This document shows, piece after piece, positions 25,098 through 32,949 of a stretch of 64,000 nt of DNA. The notes beneath the pieces are model-generated. The model searched no databases and had not been told where the DNA came from. It was given only the letters and a program-made list of their open reading frames with translations. The stretch spans positions 1 to 64,000 of the IMG/VR virus record IMGVR_UViG_3300035704_000008. The stretch is one strand, 5' to 3'. The translations under genes and the position numbers were made by a program. Position 1 is the stretch's first letter. Every line of letters begins with the position of its first letter. This DNA is from a virus.

Positions 25098-26420
25098 TTA
25101 CCAGACCAGCCCGGCCTTCTTCCGTGCCTCCTCGGAGGTCATGCGGTAGAGGGCGTGCTGGTGATACCGGGCCGAGTGCTCGTCACCGTCGGTGCGGGTG
25201 AGCGGCTCACCGGCGGCGGCTTCCTCATCTGGGGGAAGTGCCTCGTCGTGCTCGTCCGGCTCCGGGTCGCCGAAGGCGCCGGGAGTGGACATGCGGACGC
25301 CGAGGATCTCGGCGCCGCTGTACGCCTCGAAAGGCGTCGGGCCGAACTCTTTGAGGCCCAGCTCGTGGCGGCGGACCGTGGTCAGCTGGCCGCCGCGGGG
25401 GTAGTGCTTGTCACCGCGGCGCAGCTGCGGGTCGGAGCGGACGATCCGGCCCGTGAAGGACTGGGCGGTGATCGACCCGTTCCGGATGTTCTCCAGCACC
25501 TCATCAGCGAACGGGGTGTCTGAGTACCGGGCCAGGGTCAGCAGCCCGCGGGCCTCGGGACGGATGTCCACCGGGGTGGCGATCGGCATCGACCCGCGCT
25601 CAGACGGGGTGCCGTGGATCGTCATGCCGTGGTTGTACATGACCTTGACCTTGCCGAACCCGGCCCGGGACCGGCCGATGTCGGCCAGCACCTTGTTGAA
25701 CGCGGCCGGGTCGATCTCCTCGATGTAGTGGCCCTCGAAGTCCTGGATCTCGGCGGGGGCGTTGAACGCCGTGGCGTACGCCTCGACGAGCCGGCCCGTA
25801 CTGTCGCCCTGCGCGGCGCGGACGATGTGGATGTCCTCGAGCTCGTAGGTGCGGAAGTACACCGCCTCGGCGCGGGACGCGCTGCTGCTGCTGCTGTTGT
25901 CTGCCACGTCGTGCCCGTGCTTGCCCATGGCTGCCTTGATCTTCCCCTTGATCGCCGATAGCTGCGCCGGCGTGTACTGGCCCGCGTTCTTGGCCTGGTT
26001 GATGTAGGACCAGGCGGCCGTCACCTTGTCCGCGGACAGGGGGTACCGCTTGACGCCGGGCTTGCCGGACTTGGACGCCTGGTTGCCGTCGGCGTCGAGG
26101 TAGCCGGGGTCGCCGTAGTCCACGCTGGTGCCATAGGGAGCCTTCGTGTCGGTCGCCATGGCCGCCCTTCCTGCCTTGTGTTCCATTGCCGCGTGGGTCG
26201 CCGGCCAGATGCCGAGCGCCGCGTGGTGGGCCTGCGCGCAGTAACCCTTGGGGTCTTTGATGAACTTGCCGAGGTGCATCACGCACCGGTCGAAGTCGCC
26301 GCCCTCGCCCCACCGGATTTTCGCGGCGCCCTCGCCGTGGACCCAGTACTCGTGGAGCCGTTCGGTGCCGCCCGGGTTGGTGACCTGCCCGCCGGCGCGG
26401 ACCGCGCCCGTCTCATCCAC
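25098..26420 (-). CDS. Prohead protease with N-terminal DUF6582-like region
   Basis: 440 residues from GTG 26420. Residues 1-90 (YWVHGEGAAKIRWGEGGDFDRCV, in part) match a small-protein motif common near phage proteases. Residues about 95-170 (GYLDADGNQ, KRYPLSADKVTAAWSYINQ) look like DUF6582. From about 185 onwards lies the HK97 prohead protease (FRTYELEDIHIVR, YATAFNAPAEIQ, YNHGMTIHG, NGSITAQSFTGR with the serine). It matures capsid in the prohead. A three-part fusion, longer than typical proteases of about 200-250 residues. Confidence 0.85.
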   Translation of the reverse strand: MDETGAVRAGGQVTNPGGTERLHEYWVHGEGAAKIRWGEGGDFDRCVMHLGKFIKDPKGYCAQAHHAALGIWPATHAAMEHKAGRAAMATDTKAPYGTSVDYGDPGYLDADGNQASKSGKPGVKRYPLSADKVTAAWSYINQAKNAGQYTPAQLSAIKGKIKAAMGKHGHDVADNSSSSSASRAEAVYFRTYELEDIHIVRAAQGDSTGRLVEAYATAFNAPAEIQDFEGHYIEEIDPAAFNKVLADIGRSRAGFGKVKVMYNHGMTIHGTPSERGSMPIATPVDIRPEARGLLTLARYSDTPFADEVLENIRNGSITAQSFTGRIVRSDPQLRRGDKHYPRGGQLTTVRRHELGLKEFGPTPFEAYSGAEILGVRMSTPGAFGDPEPDEHDEALPPDEEAAAGEPLTRTDGDEHSARYHQHALYRMTSEEARKKAGLVW

Positions 26421-26425
26421 CGCTG

Positions 26426-26959
26426 CTACCAGTCCAGCCCGGCCGCGGCGCGGAGTTCCCGCGAGCGGAGCAGGTAGTCGGCGTGCCCGGCCGCCGTGTC
26501 CGCCGAGTCGCGGTGAACCGGCTTCGGCGCAGGGGCCGGCTTCTTCGGCGCCGTGTGCACGGCGGGATGCGGGGCGGTGTGCGCCGGGGCGTGCTTCGCC
26601 GCCGGGTGCCTGGTCCGCAGCGCCGCCGTCGTCAGCGGGCCCACCAGCCCGTCGACCTTCAGGCCGTGCGACTTCTGGAACGCCCGCACCGCCGCGAGGG
26701 TCTTCGGCCCGAAGATCCCGTCAACCTTCAGGGGCGGCTTGAACCCCAGCGCGTTGAGGCGGGACTGCAGGTCCGAGACCCGCTTGCCGTGCTCGCCGGT
26801 GCCTACCGGGTGCTGGTTGGTCGGGGTGGGGCGGGCGTCCTTGCCCTTGGCGGCGCTGCTGCTGCCGGAGGCGGCGGCGAACTGGCCGCCGGCCGCGCTC
26901 CCGGCGGGCGCGTGGAACTTGTTGAACCGCTCCGCGTCGGACGACCATGTGTCAGGCAT
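26426..26959 (-). CDS. Peptidoglycan-binding-domain protein in the head module
   Basis: 177 residues from ATG 26959 (GAGGG ribosome site); ATG 26992 is an alternative. The N-terminus (ERFNKFHAPAGSAAGGQFAA) is the head-morphogenesis motif often fused to protease or scaffold genes. Residues about 60-125 form a PG-binding-1 domain (VSDLQSRLNALGF, VDGIFGPKTLAAVRAFQKSHGL). Next comes an Ala/Pro/His linker and an end (LRSRELRAAAGLDW) resembling the protease C-terminus. Possibly packaged in the head or linked to cell-wall binding. Confidence 0.75.
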   Translation of the reverse strand: MPDTWSSDAERFNKFHAPAGSAAGGQFAAASGSSSAAKGKDARPTPTNQHPVGTGEHGKRVSDLQSRLNALGFKPPLKVDGIFGPKTLAAVRAFQKSHGLKVDGLVGPLTTAALRTRHPAAKHAPAHTAPHPAVHTAPKKPAPAPKPVHRDSADTAAGHADYLLRSRELRAAAGLDW

Positions 26960-27063
26960 GGCGTGCCCTCGTCTCCACTTACCGGCTCCCATCGTCTCCG
27001 TACGTCTCCCGATGCCGGCTACGCTTACCCGTCATACGCATATTGCGGAAAGGAAGGTGCGTA

Positions 27064-27645
27064 GTGACAGGCAAGCAAGACGCCCAGGAGGTCAAGCTGG
27101 CAGGCTTGGCCGTCGAGGGCCTGAAGCTCCGGCTGGTCGGCACATCAGCGCTGATCGTCCACAAGTGGAGCGAGAAGGCCAAGAAGCAGATGCTCGACAA
27201 GCAGATGAAGCGGGCATCGCAGGGCAAGGCCGCCAAGGACCCGGAAGAGGACTACCGGGAGTCCCTGTACATCCGCAGCGACGGCTCCTACGGCTTCCCG
27301 GCCGTGGCGTTCAAGGCCGCGGCGGTGCGGGCGGGCACCTACTGCGACATGAAGATGGTGTTCCTGCGCGGCGCGTTCCACGTCGAGGGTGACCTGGTGC
27401 TCATCGAGGGCGAGCCGGAGCCGCGCGAGGATATGGTCCGCGTGGGCATGGGCACCGCCGACATCCGGTACCGGCCGCAGTTCCCGAAGTGGGCGACTGA
27501 GCTGGACATCACGTTCAACAACCGGGCGCTGACGGCTGAGCAGATCGTGAACCTCTTCGAGATCGCCGGGTTCGCGGTCGGGGTCGGCGAGTGGCGGCCG
27601 GAGAAGGACGGGCAGTTCGGCCGGTTCCAGGTGGAGACCCTCTGA
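27064..27645 (+). CDS. Uncharacterised phage protein, array-associated, RAMP-like pattern
   Basis: 193 residues from GTG 27064 with GGAAGG upstream. Basic N-terminal half (LIVHKWSEKAKKQMLDKQMKRA) and a conserved-looking core: YGFPAVAFKAAAVRAGT, GAFHVEGDLVLIEGEP, EDMVRVGMGTADIRYRPQFP, ending GFAVGVGEWRPEKDGQFGRF. The alternation of strands and the glycine-rich last block (GVGEWRP...G.FG.F) recall RAMP/Cas7-type nucleic-acid-binding folds, but this is a pattern impression only. First gene of a plus-strand cassette between protease and portal, directly upstream of a second gene and a 0.63-kb pentamer array. Confidence 0.75.
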   Translation: MTGKQDAQEVKLAGLAVEGLKLRLVGTSALIVHKWSEKAKKQMLDKQMKRASQGKAAKDPEEDYRESLYIRSDGSYGFPAVAFKAAAVRAGTYCDMKMVFLRGAFHVEGDLVLIEGEPEPREDMVRVGMGTADIRYRPQFPKWATELDITFNNRALTAEQIVNLFEIAGFAVGVGEWRPEKDGQFGRFQVETL

Positions 27646-28112
27646 TGGGCGCTTACCAGTTCAAGTCCGGCGCGCACATCCCGAAGTCCGTCACCCCGGA
27701 GGGCGTGATGGAGGAACGCGACCGGATCGAGCACGACTACGGCAAAGTCACCATCGAGCACGCCGTGGATGCGGTCCTCAAGCATCCGGAGAAGTACCCG
27801 AATCTCCGCGCGTTCGGCCCGGCCGACGAGGGTGCCGCGATGCGGCAGGGGATCACTGAAGGTATCCGGCGGGCGTTCCGGGCCGTGGTCATCGTCCGGG
27901 ACGACGAGCCGAAGCCGCAGGCTCAGGCACGGCAGATCCGGGTGCTCCACAACGTCCAGGATTCCGCCGGGGACCTGGTGTACCGGCCTATCACGGCGAT
28001 CCGGCAGTCACCGGATCAGCGGAAGTACCTGATCGGGCAGCTGCGGCGCGACGCGGCCCTGTTCGCCGACAAGATGCGTGACGTGCTGGCTGAGGTCGAG
28101 GAAATCACCTAG
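27645..28112 (+). CDS. Uncharacterised phage protein, array-associated
   Basis: 155 residues, ATG overlapping the previous stop by one base, so coupled to the first cassette gene. It starts YQFKSGAHIPKSVTPEGVMEE. An N-terminal helical half (KVTIEHAVDAVLKHPE) is followed by IRVLHNVQDSAGDLVYRPITAI and a long C-terminal helix (QLRRDAALFADKMRDVLAEVEE). I recall similar two-part proteins in other phages, without a known function. Its stop codon TAG provides the first G of the pentamer array. Confidence 0.75.
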   Translation: MGAYQFKSGAHIPKSVTPEGVMEERDRIEHDYGKVTIEHAVDAVLKHPEKYPNLRAFGPADEGAAMRQGITEGIRRAFRAVVIVRDDEPKPQAQARQIRVLHNVQDSAGDLVYRPITAIRQSPDQRKYLIGQLRRDAALFADKMRDVLAEVEEIT

Positions 28113-28744
28113 GCAGGCGAGGCGGCGCAAGGCACGGCACGGCTAGGCCGGGCGTGGCTAGGCAGTCGGGGCGCGGCGTGCCCTGGCAAGGCGAGTCGTG
28201 GTGAGGCTGGGCGTGGCGTGGCTAGGCAGGCGAGGCCAGGTGCGGCCTGGTAAGGCCCGGCGCGGCATGGCAGGCATGGCGAGGTCCGTCCCGGCGCGGC
28301 TGGGCTAGGCCGGGCGTGGCAGGCGGGGCGTGGCCCGGTGAGGCACGGCCTGGCTGGGCCGGGCTTGGCGTGGCAGTCAAGGCACGGCTTGTCGTGGCGT
28401 GGCGTGGCTTGGCACGGCCGGGCTGGGCGCGGCAGTCAAGGTATGGCTCGGCATGGCGTCGCGGGGCTAGGCGCGGCTAGGCAAGGCACGGCAGGCGCGG
28501 CGCGGCGGGTCCGGGTGAGGCGTGGTCGGGTTTGGCGCGGCATGGCAGTCAAGGCTCGGCTAGGCCCGGTCGGGCTGGGCGCGGCTTGGTCGGGTCAGGC
28601 AAGGCATGGCAGGCGTGGTCAGGCGCGGCGGGGTTAGGCACGGCCAGGCGAGGCGTGGTGCGGTATGGCGCGGCAGGCATGGCTGGGCGTGGCTCGGCAC
28701 GTCGTGGCGGGGCCTGGCCCGGTTGGGCGTGGCTCGGCAGGCGG
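28112..28744 (+). repeat. Degenerate GGCNN pentamer array in 11 units ended by GGCA
   Basis: After an initial GGCA (28112-28115), the sequence parses without gaps into 116 pentamers of form GGC+NN. At 11 places a four-base word GGCA breaks the phase. Units begin at 28116, 28165, 28229, 28273, 28322, 28376, 28435, 28494, 28548, 28612 and 28676, and the last ends before 28740, giving lengths 49, 64, 44, 49, 54, 59, 59, 54, 64, 64 and 64 (8-12 pentamers plus 4). 87 of 116 cores are exactly GGC; the others are single changes (17 GGT, 9 GTC, 2 CGC, 1 GCC). Fifteen of 16 dinucleotides occur in NN; AG never does. It is not coding (period five) and abuts the convergent portal stop. Confidence 0.95.
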
Positions 28745-30178
28745 TCACATGCGGCCGTTCAGCGTCAGCTCTTCCGCCCGCCGGGCGCTGGACGGCCGCG
28801 GCGTCGGCCTGCTCCCATCGCCGCCGCCACCCGGCGAGGTCGGACCCACGCCGAGCCGGGGCATCGTCGGCGGCAGCGGATCAGCAGTCGCCCCCGGCGG
28901 CGTCTGCGGCAACATGTGCTGCACCGGCTGACCAGGCACCTGCGGCGGCACCGCAGCCGCTTTCAGCTGCGTCAAATCCATCGAGTCAACCGCGCTGATC
29001 GCGCTCATCGGGTCATATCCAGCCTGGTGAAGCGCCAGCAGCGCCTGCGCCCTGACCAGCGCCGCCTGGCCGCGCTCAAGCTCGCCATCGGCCAAAGCAG
29101 CGATGTCGGACGTGTCGAACCACAGCCGGTTGCCCGCCGGGACGTCCACGATCTGCGACAGAGCCCCGCACACTGACCGCCACGCCGGACGCGCCCACAG
29201 GTTCGCAAGTTTTTGCATGCTTTCCTGGTAGCCGCGGCCGGCCCCGCGCAGGGGCTCGAGGCCGACCAGGACACCCGGCACCTCGCACGCCGCCAGGATC
29301 CGCTCCGTGCCCACCGCCGACACGCCGCTGAAGTCCATCTGCGACAGCGAGTTGCCGATGATCGTCGCGTCGGCGCCCTGGTCGAGGACGAGGGTCTTGA
29401 ACGCGTTGTCGGCGCCGCCGTACCGGGCCTGCATCCGCTCCCGGATCGCGTCCACGGTGCCCGACTGGAGCTTCTGCGCGTACTTGATCAGCAGGTTCGG
29501 GGAAGCATTATTGGTCAGGTACCGGATCTTGTACGTGGTCAGGCCGTCGTCCCCGGCGATGTCCCGGGTAATCGGCGTCAGCGGGGACATGCCGCGGAAG
29601 TCGGCCGCCGGGTCGGGGACCGGCGCCCAGTGGACGCACTCATCCGCCGGGACGAGGAACCCGTCACCCTGCTCCATCAGCGACTTCGGCGGCTCCCACC
29701 AGTAACCGACGACACGCCGGTACCGGCCGCCGCCGCCGACATGGACCTCCTCGGACACGATCGTCGTCCAGTCCGGCCGCAGCCTGACCAGCCGGTCCTC
29801 ACCGGGGGCGTCCCACACGTAGGCGTTCCCGGCCAGGAACTGGTCCTGCTCCATCCGCGCCAGCAGGTAGCCGGTCGTCGACGGGGGCCCGAACGGGACC
29901 TCCAGCTTGGCCAGGCTGGTGTTGCCGAACAGGTGCTTGTCGTCTTTGGCCTGGTACTGGAACGTCGCCTCGGAGAACAGGGCCATCCGGGCGAGGAGCG
30001 CGGCGAAGATGACCGCGTTGGACGAGCTGGCCTGCTGGGCGTACGCGGCCAGCTGCGGCAGTACCGGTTCCCGGTCAGGGCCGGCGTAGGAGGTGGTCAG
30101 GACGGACGCGCCGGACGCCTGGCCCTCCCAGAACGTGTCCCCGTAGCGGCGCAGCAGCCGGTCAACCAGCCGCGTCAC
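28745..30178 (-). CDS. Portal protein (HK97 family)
   Basis: 477 residues from GTG 30178 (GTGA overlap). It has the portal order: SNAVIFAALLARMALFSEA, FQYQ, LLARMEQDQFLAGNAYVW, DWTTIV, CVHWAPVPDPAADFRGMSPL, TNNASPNLLIKY, LDQGAD, GTERILAACEVPGVLVGL and LWARPAWRSVCGALSQIV. It forms the dodecameric ring at the packaging vertex. The last 90 residues are Pro-rich. The pentamer array begins right after its stop. Confidence 0.92.
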   Translation of the reverse strand: MTRLVDRLLRRYGDTFWEGQASGASVLTTSYAGPDREPVLPQLAAYAQQASSSNAVIFAALLARMALFSEATFQYQAKDDKHLFGNTSLAKLEVPFGPPSTTGYLLARMEQDQFLAGNAYVWDAPGEDRLVRLRPDWTTIVSEEVHVGGGGRYRRVVGYWWEPPKSLMEQGDGFLVPADECVHWAPVPDPAADFRGMSPLTPITRDIAGDDGLTTYKIRYLTNNASPNLLIKYAQKLQSGTVDAIRERMQARYGGADNAFKTLVLDQGADATIIGNSLSQMDFSGVSAVGTERILAACEVPGVLVGLEPLRGAGRGYQESMQKLANLWARPAWRSVCGALSQIVDVPAGNRLWFDTSDIAALADGELERGQAALVRAQALLALHQAGYDPMSAISAVDSMDLTQLKAAAVPPQVPGQPVQHMLPQTPPGATADPLPPTMPRLGVGPTSPGGGGDGSRPTPRPSSARRAEELTLNGRM

Positions 30179-30393
30179 CCGGCCCGCCTCGCCCGCTCGA
30201 GCACGTCATGCAGCGTCGGCACCCCGTGCACCTGCGGCTCCGCACGGCCGCCGTCGTCGCGTAGCAGCGCGTACACGCCCACCGCGACCGAATCCGCGAT
30301 GACCGCCAGGCCGAGCGCCCACGTGCCGATCAGGGCCGCGCCGCCCAGGATCCCGGCGAGAGACAGCAGCAGCAGGACCGCGGACAGCCTCAT
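30175..30393 (-). CDS. Small membrane protein
   Basis: 72 residues; ATG 30393 preceded by GGAGG at five bases. Two hydrophobic helices (LSAVLLLLSLAGILGGAALIG; WALGLAVIADSVAVGVYALL) then a basic tail. Located between terminase and portal; function unknown. Confidence 0.65.
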   Translation of the reverse strand: MRLSAVLLLLSLAGILGGAALIGTWALGLAVIADSVAVGVYALLRDDGGRAEPQVHGVPTLHDVLERARRAG

Positions 30394-30442
30394 CGGTCCT
30401 CCCACGCGGTAACAACGCCCGGATTAACTGTTAATTGGCTGC

Positions 30443-30949
30443 TCAGACGGCCCAGACGCCCGGCTGCGCGAGCTCCTCCCACCGGACGAACGCCCAGCAC
30501 GCACCCGTAGCCGCCACCAGCGGAGACTGATCAGTCGCCACCTTCGGATCCCACGCCTGCGCACCCGCCAGCGGCCTTTGCTCACCCGCCCGCACCGCAG
30601 CGGTAAGCGGCGGCTGGTCAAGATGAGCCATGCCCCCGCCATTGACGAGATCCAGGAATTCCCCGTGGCCGACCGCGACATCCTGCGCCGTCAGCAAGGT
30701 CACCAGGATCCCCGCCTCGGCCAGCGGCTTCACCAGCGTCCCGGACTGCGACTTCGGGTTCACCACGACCGCCACCGGGTCATGCTTCTCACTCAGGCCC
30801 GTCAGCCGGGCCACCGCGCCCCGCGGATGGTCATACCAGACCAGATCCACCACGATCCGCACGCCGCCCTGCTCACGGCCCGCCGCGACGATCGCGCAAT
30901 GCTTCCGGTCCTCGCTGATCGCCGCCCCGAACGCGACCTCGCCGCTCAC
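30443..30949 (-). CDS. Terminase large subunit, nuclease part
   Basis: 168 residues from a GTG that overlaps the stop of the ATPase gene (GTGA). It begins SGEVAFGAAISEDRKHCAI, the first strand of the RNase H-like terminase nuclease with the first acidic residue, followed by IVVDLVWYD, PVAVVVNPKSQSG and HLDQPPLTAAVRAG ... PLVAATGACWAF. In most phages this is the C-terminal half of one protein. Here the halves are separate but adjacent, probably coupled by termination-reinitiation. Confidence 0.8.
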   Translation of the reverse strand: MSGEVAFGAAISEDRKHCAIVAAGREQGGVRIVVDLVWYDHPRGAVARLTGLSEKHDPVAVVVNPKSQSGTLVKPLAEAGILVTLLTAQDVAVGHGEFLDLVNGGGMAHLDQPPLTAAVRAGEQRPLAGAQAWDPKVATDQSPLVAATGACWAFVRWEELAQPGVWAV

Positions 30950-31887
30950 AGCCGCACACCCGGCGCGGCCGCCGCCGACCACGCGTCCTCACCGACCACG
31001 CCCCACCCCGGCTTCGCCACATCCGGCCACTGGCACAGGTACGCCCGCCGGAACTCGGGAAGCTCCATCAGCTCGTAATCGGCGCGCACCGTTTCCTCGC
31101 TGACCGTGATCCCTAGCGCGGGCATCCGCCGCCGCCACGTCGCCGGGTCCGCCGGGTCCTCGTCGTCGGCCGCCGAATACCCGATATAGCAGCCGTTCTC
31201 CGTCACGCCCATCTCCGCGCGGGCCCGCCCGTCATCCACCTTGCCCCGGAAATACTCCGACTGCTCCGTGCCCGCCGCGGACACCACCCACAGCTGCGCG
31301 TCGCGGGTCATCATCGCCGGGCGCATCGCCTGCTCCAGGTGGTCGTCGCGCTGCGCCCACGCCTCGTCGATCACGCCCAGGTCGAGCACGTCGCCGTGAC
31401 CGGACGTCTGCGTGTTGGATACCAGGCCCAGCATGGAGCCGTTCTTGAAGATCAGCGCCTCCGACCCGGAGCCCCGGCGGATGTCGATGAACGGCGCGAG
31501 CTTGCTCCGGGCGATACGCGGCCACCACACGTCCAGGAGCCGGTGACGGGCGTCCAGCCGGGTCTGCGCCGTGTAGGCGATCTGCGTCCCCGGCCGCCGC
31601 AGGCCCCGCGCGATCATCATCGACAGCAGGTCCACCGTCTTGCCCTGCTGCCGCATCACCTCGATCACGACCTGCCGGTACGCGAACCGGCCGAGCGGGT
31701 CGAGTTCAGTCGTGATGCCGTTCGCCTCGTGCTGCCACGGCATCAGCCCAGGACCCAGCGACGTACGGAACTCAAGCAGCTCAGCGGTCTTGCTTATGCC
31801 AGCGGCCAGGTTCGGCCGGCTGGTCGCCGGGGTGCAGAACCTAGGCCTGCAGGGCGCCGAAAAGTCCCGTGAGATCGGCATCGGCAT
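30946..31887 (-). CDS. Terminase large subunit, ATPase part
   Basis: 313 residues. It has the adenine-binding region (MPWQHEANG), a Walker-A-like VMRQQGKT, GTQIAYTAQTRLDARHR, Walker B LGVIDEAWAQRD, and coupling motif VVSAAGTEQS. The frame ends with AWSAAAAPGVRL and TGA at 30946, where family members continue into the nuclease domain. It packages DNA into the prohead with portal. The start at ATG 31887 overlaps the small terminase by 47 bases. Confidence 0.88.
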   Translation of the reverse strand: MPMPISRDFSAPCRPRFCTPATSRPNLAAGISKTAELLEFRTSLGPGLMPWQHEANGITTELDPLGRFAYRQVVIEVMRQQGKTVDLLSMMIARGLRRPGTQIAYTAQTRLDARHRLLDVWWPRIARSKLAPFIDIRRGSGSEALIFKNGSMLGLVSNTQTSGHGDVLDLGVIDEAWAQRDDHLEQAMRPAMMTRDAQLWVVSAAGTEQSEYFRGKVDDGRARAEMGVTENGCYIGYSAADDEDPADPATWRRRMPALGITVSEETVRADYELMELPEFRRAYLCQWPDVAKPGWGVVGEDAWSAAAAPGVRL

Positions 31888-32143
31888 CCTGCTTGCCCTT
31901 CGGCATCAGCTCGAGCAGCGTCTTGCGCAGCTCCGCGCCCAGGATCGCGTTGCCCGGGTCGGCCCGGTGCGCCTCCGCCATCCGGGCGGCCAGCTGGCGC
32001 AGCTCGGCCCGGGCGTCGGTAACCTCGCCGACGGCGACGGGAGCGGCCAGTTTCAGCGCCGCGCAGTCACGGCGGCACAGGCGGTGGTCGCCAGATGCGT
32101 GGGCGCGCTTCCGGCGCGACCGCACCGCCTCGCTGTCAGCCAT
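31841..32143 (-). CDS. Terminase small subunit
   Basis: 100 residues. A Cys/His-containing N-terminus (HASGDHRLCRRDC) is followed by a helical middle (TDARAELRQLAARMAEAHRAD) and ELRKTLLELMPKGKQDAD ... LTGLFGALQA. Size and position between HNH endonuclease and large subunit match small terminases that recognise packaging sites. Confidence 0.75.
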   Translation of the reverse strand: MADSEAVRSRRKRAHASGDHRLCRRDCAALKLAAPVAVGEVTDARAELRQLAARMAEAHRADPGNAILGAELRKTLLELMPKGKQDADADLTGLFGALQA

Positions 32144-32944
32144 TTAAAACAACGCCGCCTGTTCTCCGCCGCCCCGGTTCATCCGGCCGCAGTTGCAGCC
32201 CAGGTGAGCGGCGCGCTTGTTCCCTGCCGTATCCTCGCCGCCCTCCGATATCGGCACGACGTGGTCAATGCTCGCCGACCTCGGATGAGGCCATCTGAAC
32301 GACTTCCCGATCCGCGTATGGCAGATGCCGCACCGCCAGCGGTCCCGTTCCATGATCTCGGCGTCGGTGACGCCATCCCAGGTCTCCGCACGACGCTGCC
32401 GCCGGATCCGGTCATGCTGCCTTTTTCGCGGCAGCCCGACGAGAGTGTGGCGATCGTACGGCGGCCGGGCACCGTTCTGCCACGCCCTCTTGCACGACTT
32501 CGAGCACCACCGCTGATCAGGCCGATCCCGCCGCGATGCCTGTTTCGGGACGTACGTGCATTCGCACAGGTCGCAGATGCGCGAAGCCGGGGCGCGTGGC
32601 GTCCTGCGCCTGCAATCCTGGCAGCGCCTGCGGCCGGGCGGTGCGGACGGTGCGGACGACCGGCTCACCTGGACGGTCTTCCCGCATTCCGCGCAAGTGC
32701 CGTGCCCCGCGCGGTCCGGGCTGCACAGGCTGTGATCCCCTGCTTTGTGGCGTGATAGCTCTTCTGGCGACCGGCCCGGCTTCTTTTCAGGGGCCTGCGC
32801 CCGCGACTGGGCCAGCAGGCACTTAGAGCACGTCGGCCTGCTCTTATAGGTTCTGCCGCCGCAGGATCCGCAGATCCCTCCGCGTTCCTTCGGGCCCGGC
32901 GGCGGCCGGGACATCGACCAGGCAAAAGCCCGCAGGTCGCGCAT
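32144..32944 (-). CDS. HNH endonuclease (terminase-linked)
   Basis: 266 residues with three zinc-type cysteine pairs (CGSCGG ... CSKC; CAECGK ... CQDC; CDLCEC ... WCSKSC). A C-terminal HNH domain reads RCGICHTRIG, SIDHVVPISEGGEDTAGNKRAAHLGCN. HNH proteins beside terminase genes are required for DNA end cleavage in several cos phages. Its start lies six bases from a structured leader that overlaps its ribosome-binding site. Stop TAA is adjacent to the small-terminase ATG. Confidence 0.88.
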   Translation of the reverse strand: MRDLRAFAWSMSRPPPGPKERGGICGSCGGRTYKSRPTCSKCLLAQSRAQAPEKKPGRSPEELSRHKAGDHSLCSPDRAGHGTCAECGKTVQVSRSSAPSAPPGRRRCQDCRRRTPRAPASRICDLCECTYVPKQASRRDRPDQRWCSKSCKRAWQNGARPPYDRHTLVGLPRKRQHDRIRRQRRAETWDGVTDAEIMERDRWRCGICHTRIGKSFRWPHPRSASIDHVVPISEGGEDTAGNKRAAHLGCNCGRMNRGGGEQAALF

Positions 32945-32949
32945 GAAAA

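Noticed and set aside
28112-28744. CRISPR array in the repeat region
   Set aside because: No conserved 25-40-base repeats or unique spacers and no Cas genes; the structure is a 5-base lattice.
28338-29176. Open frames through the pentamer array
   Set aside because: They encode only low-complexity Gly/Ala/Arg/Trp text, and period five gives no stable reading frame; no start signals.
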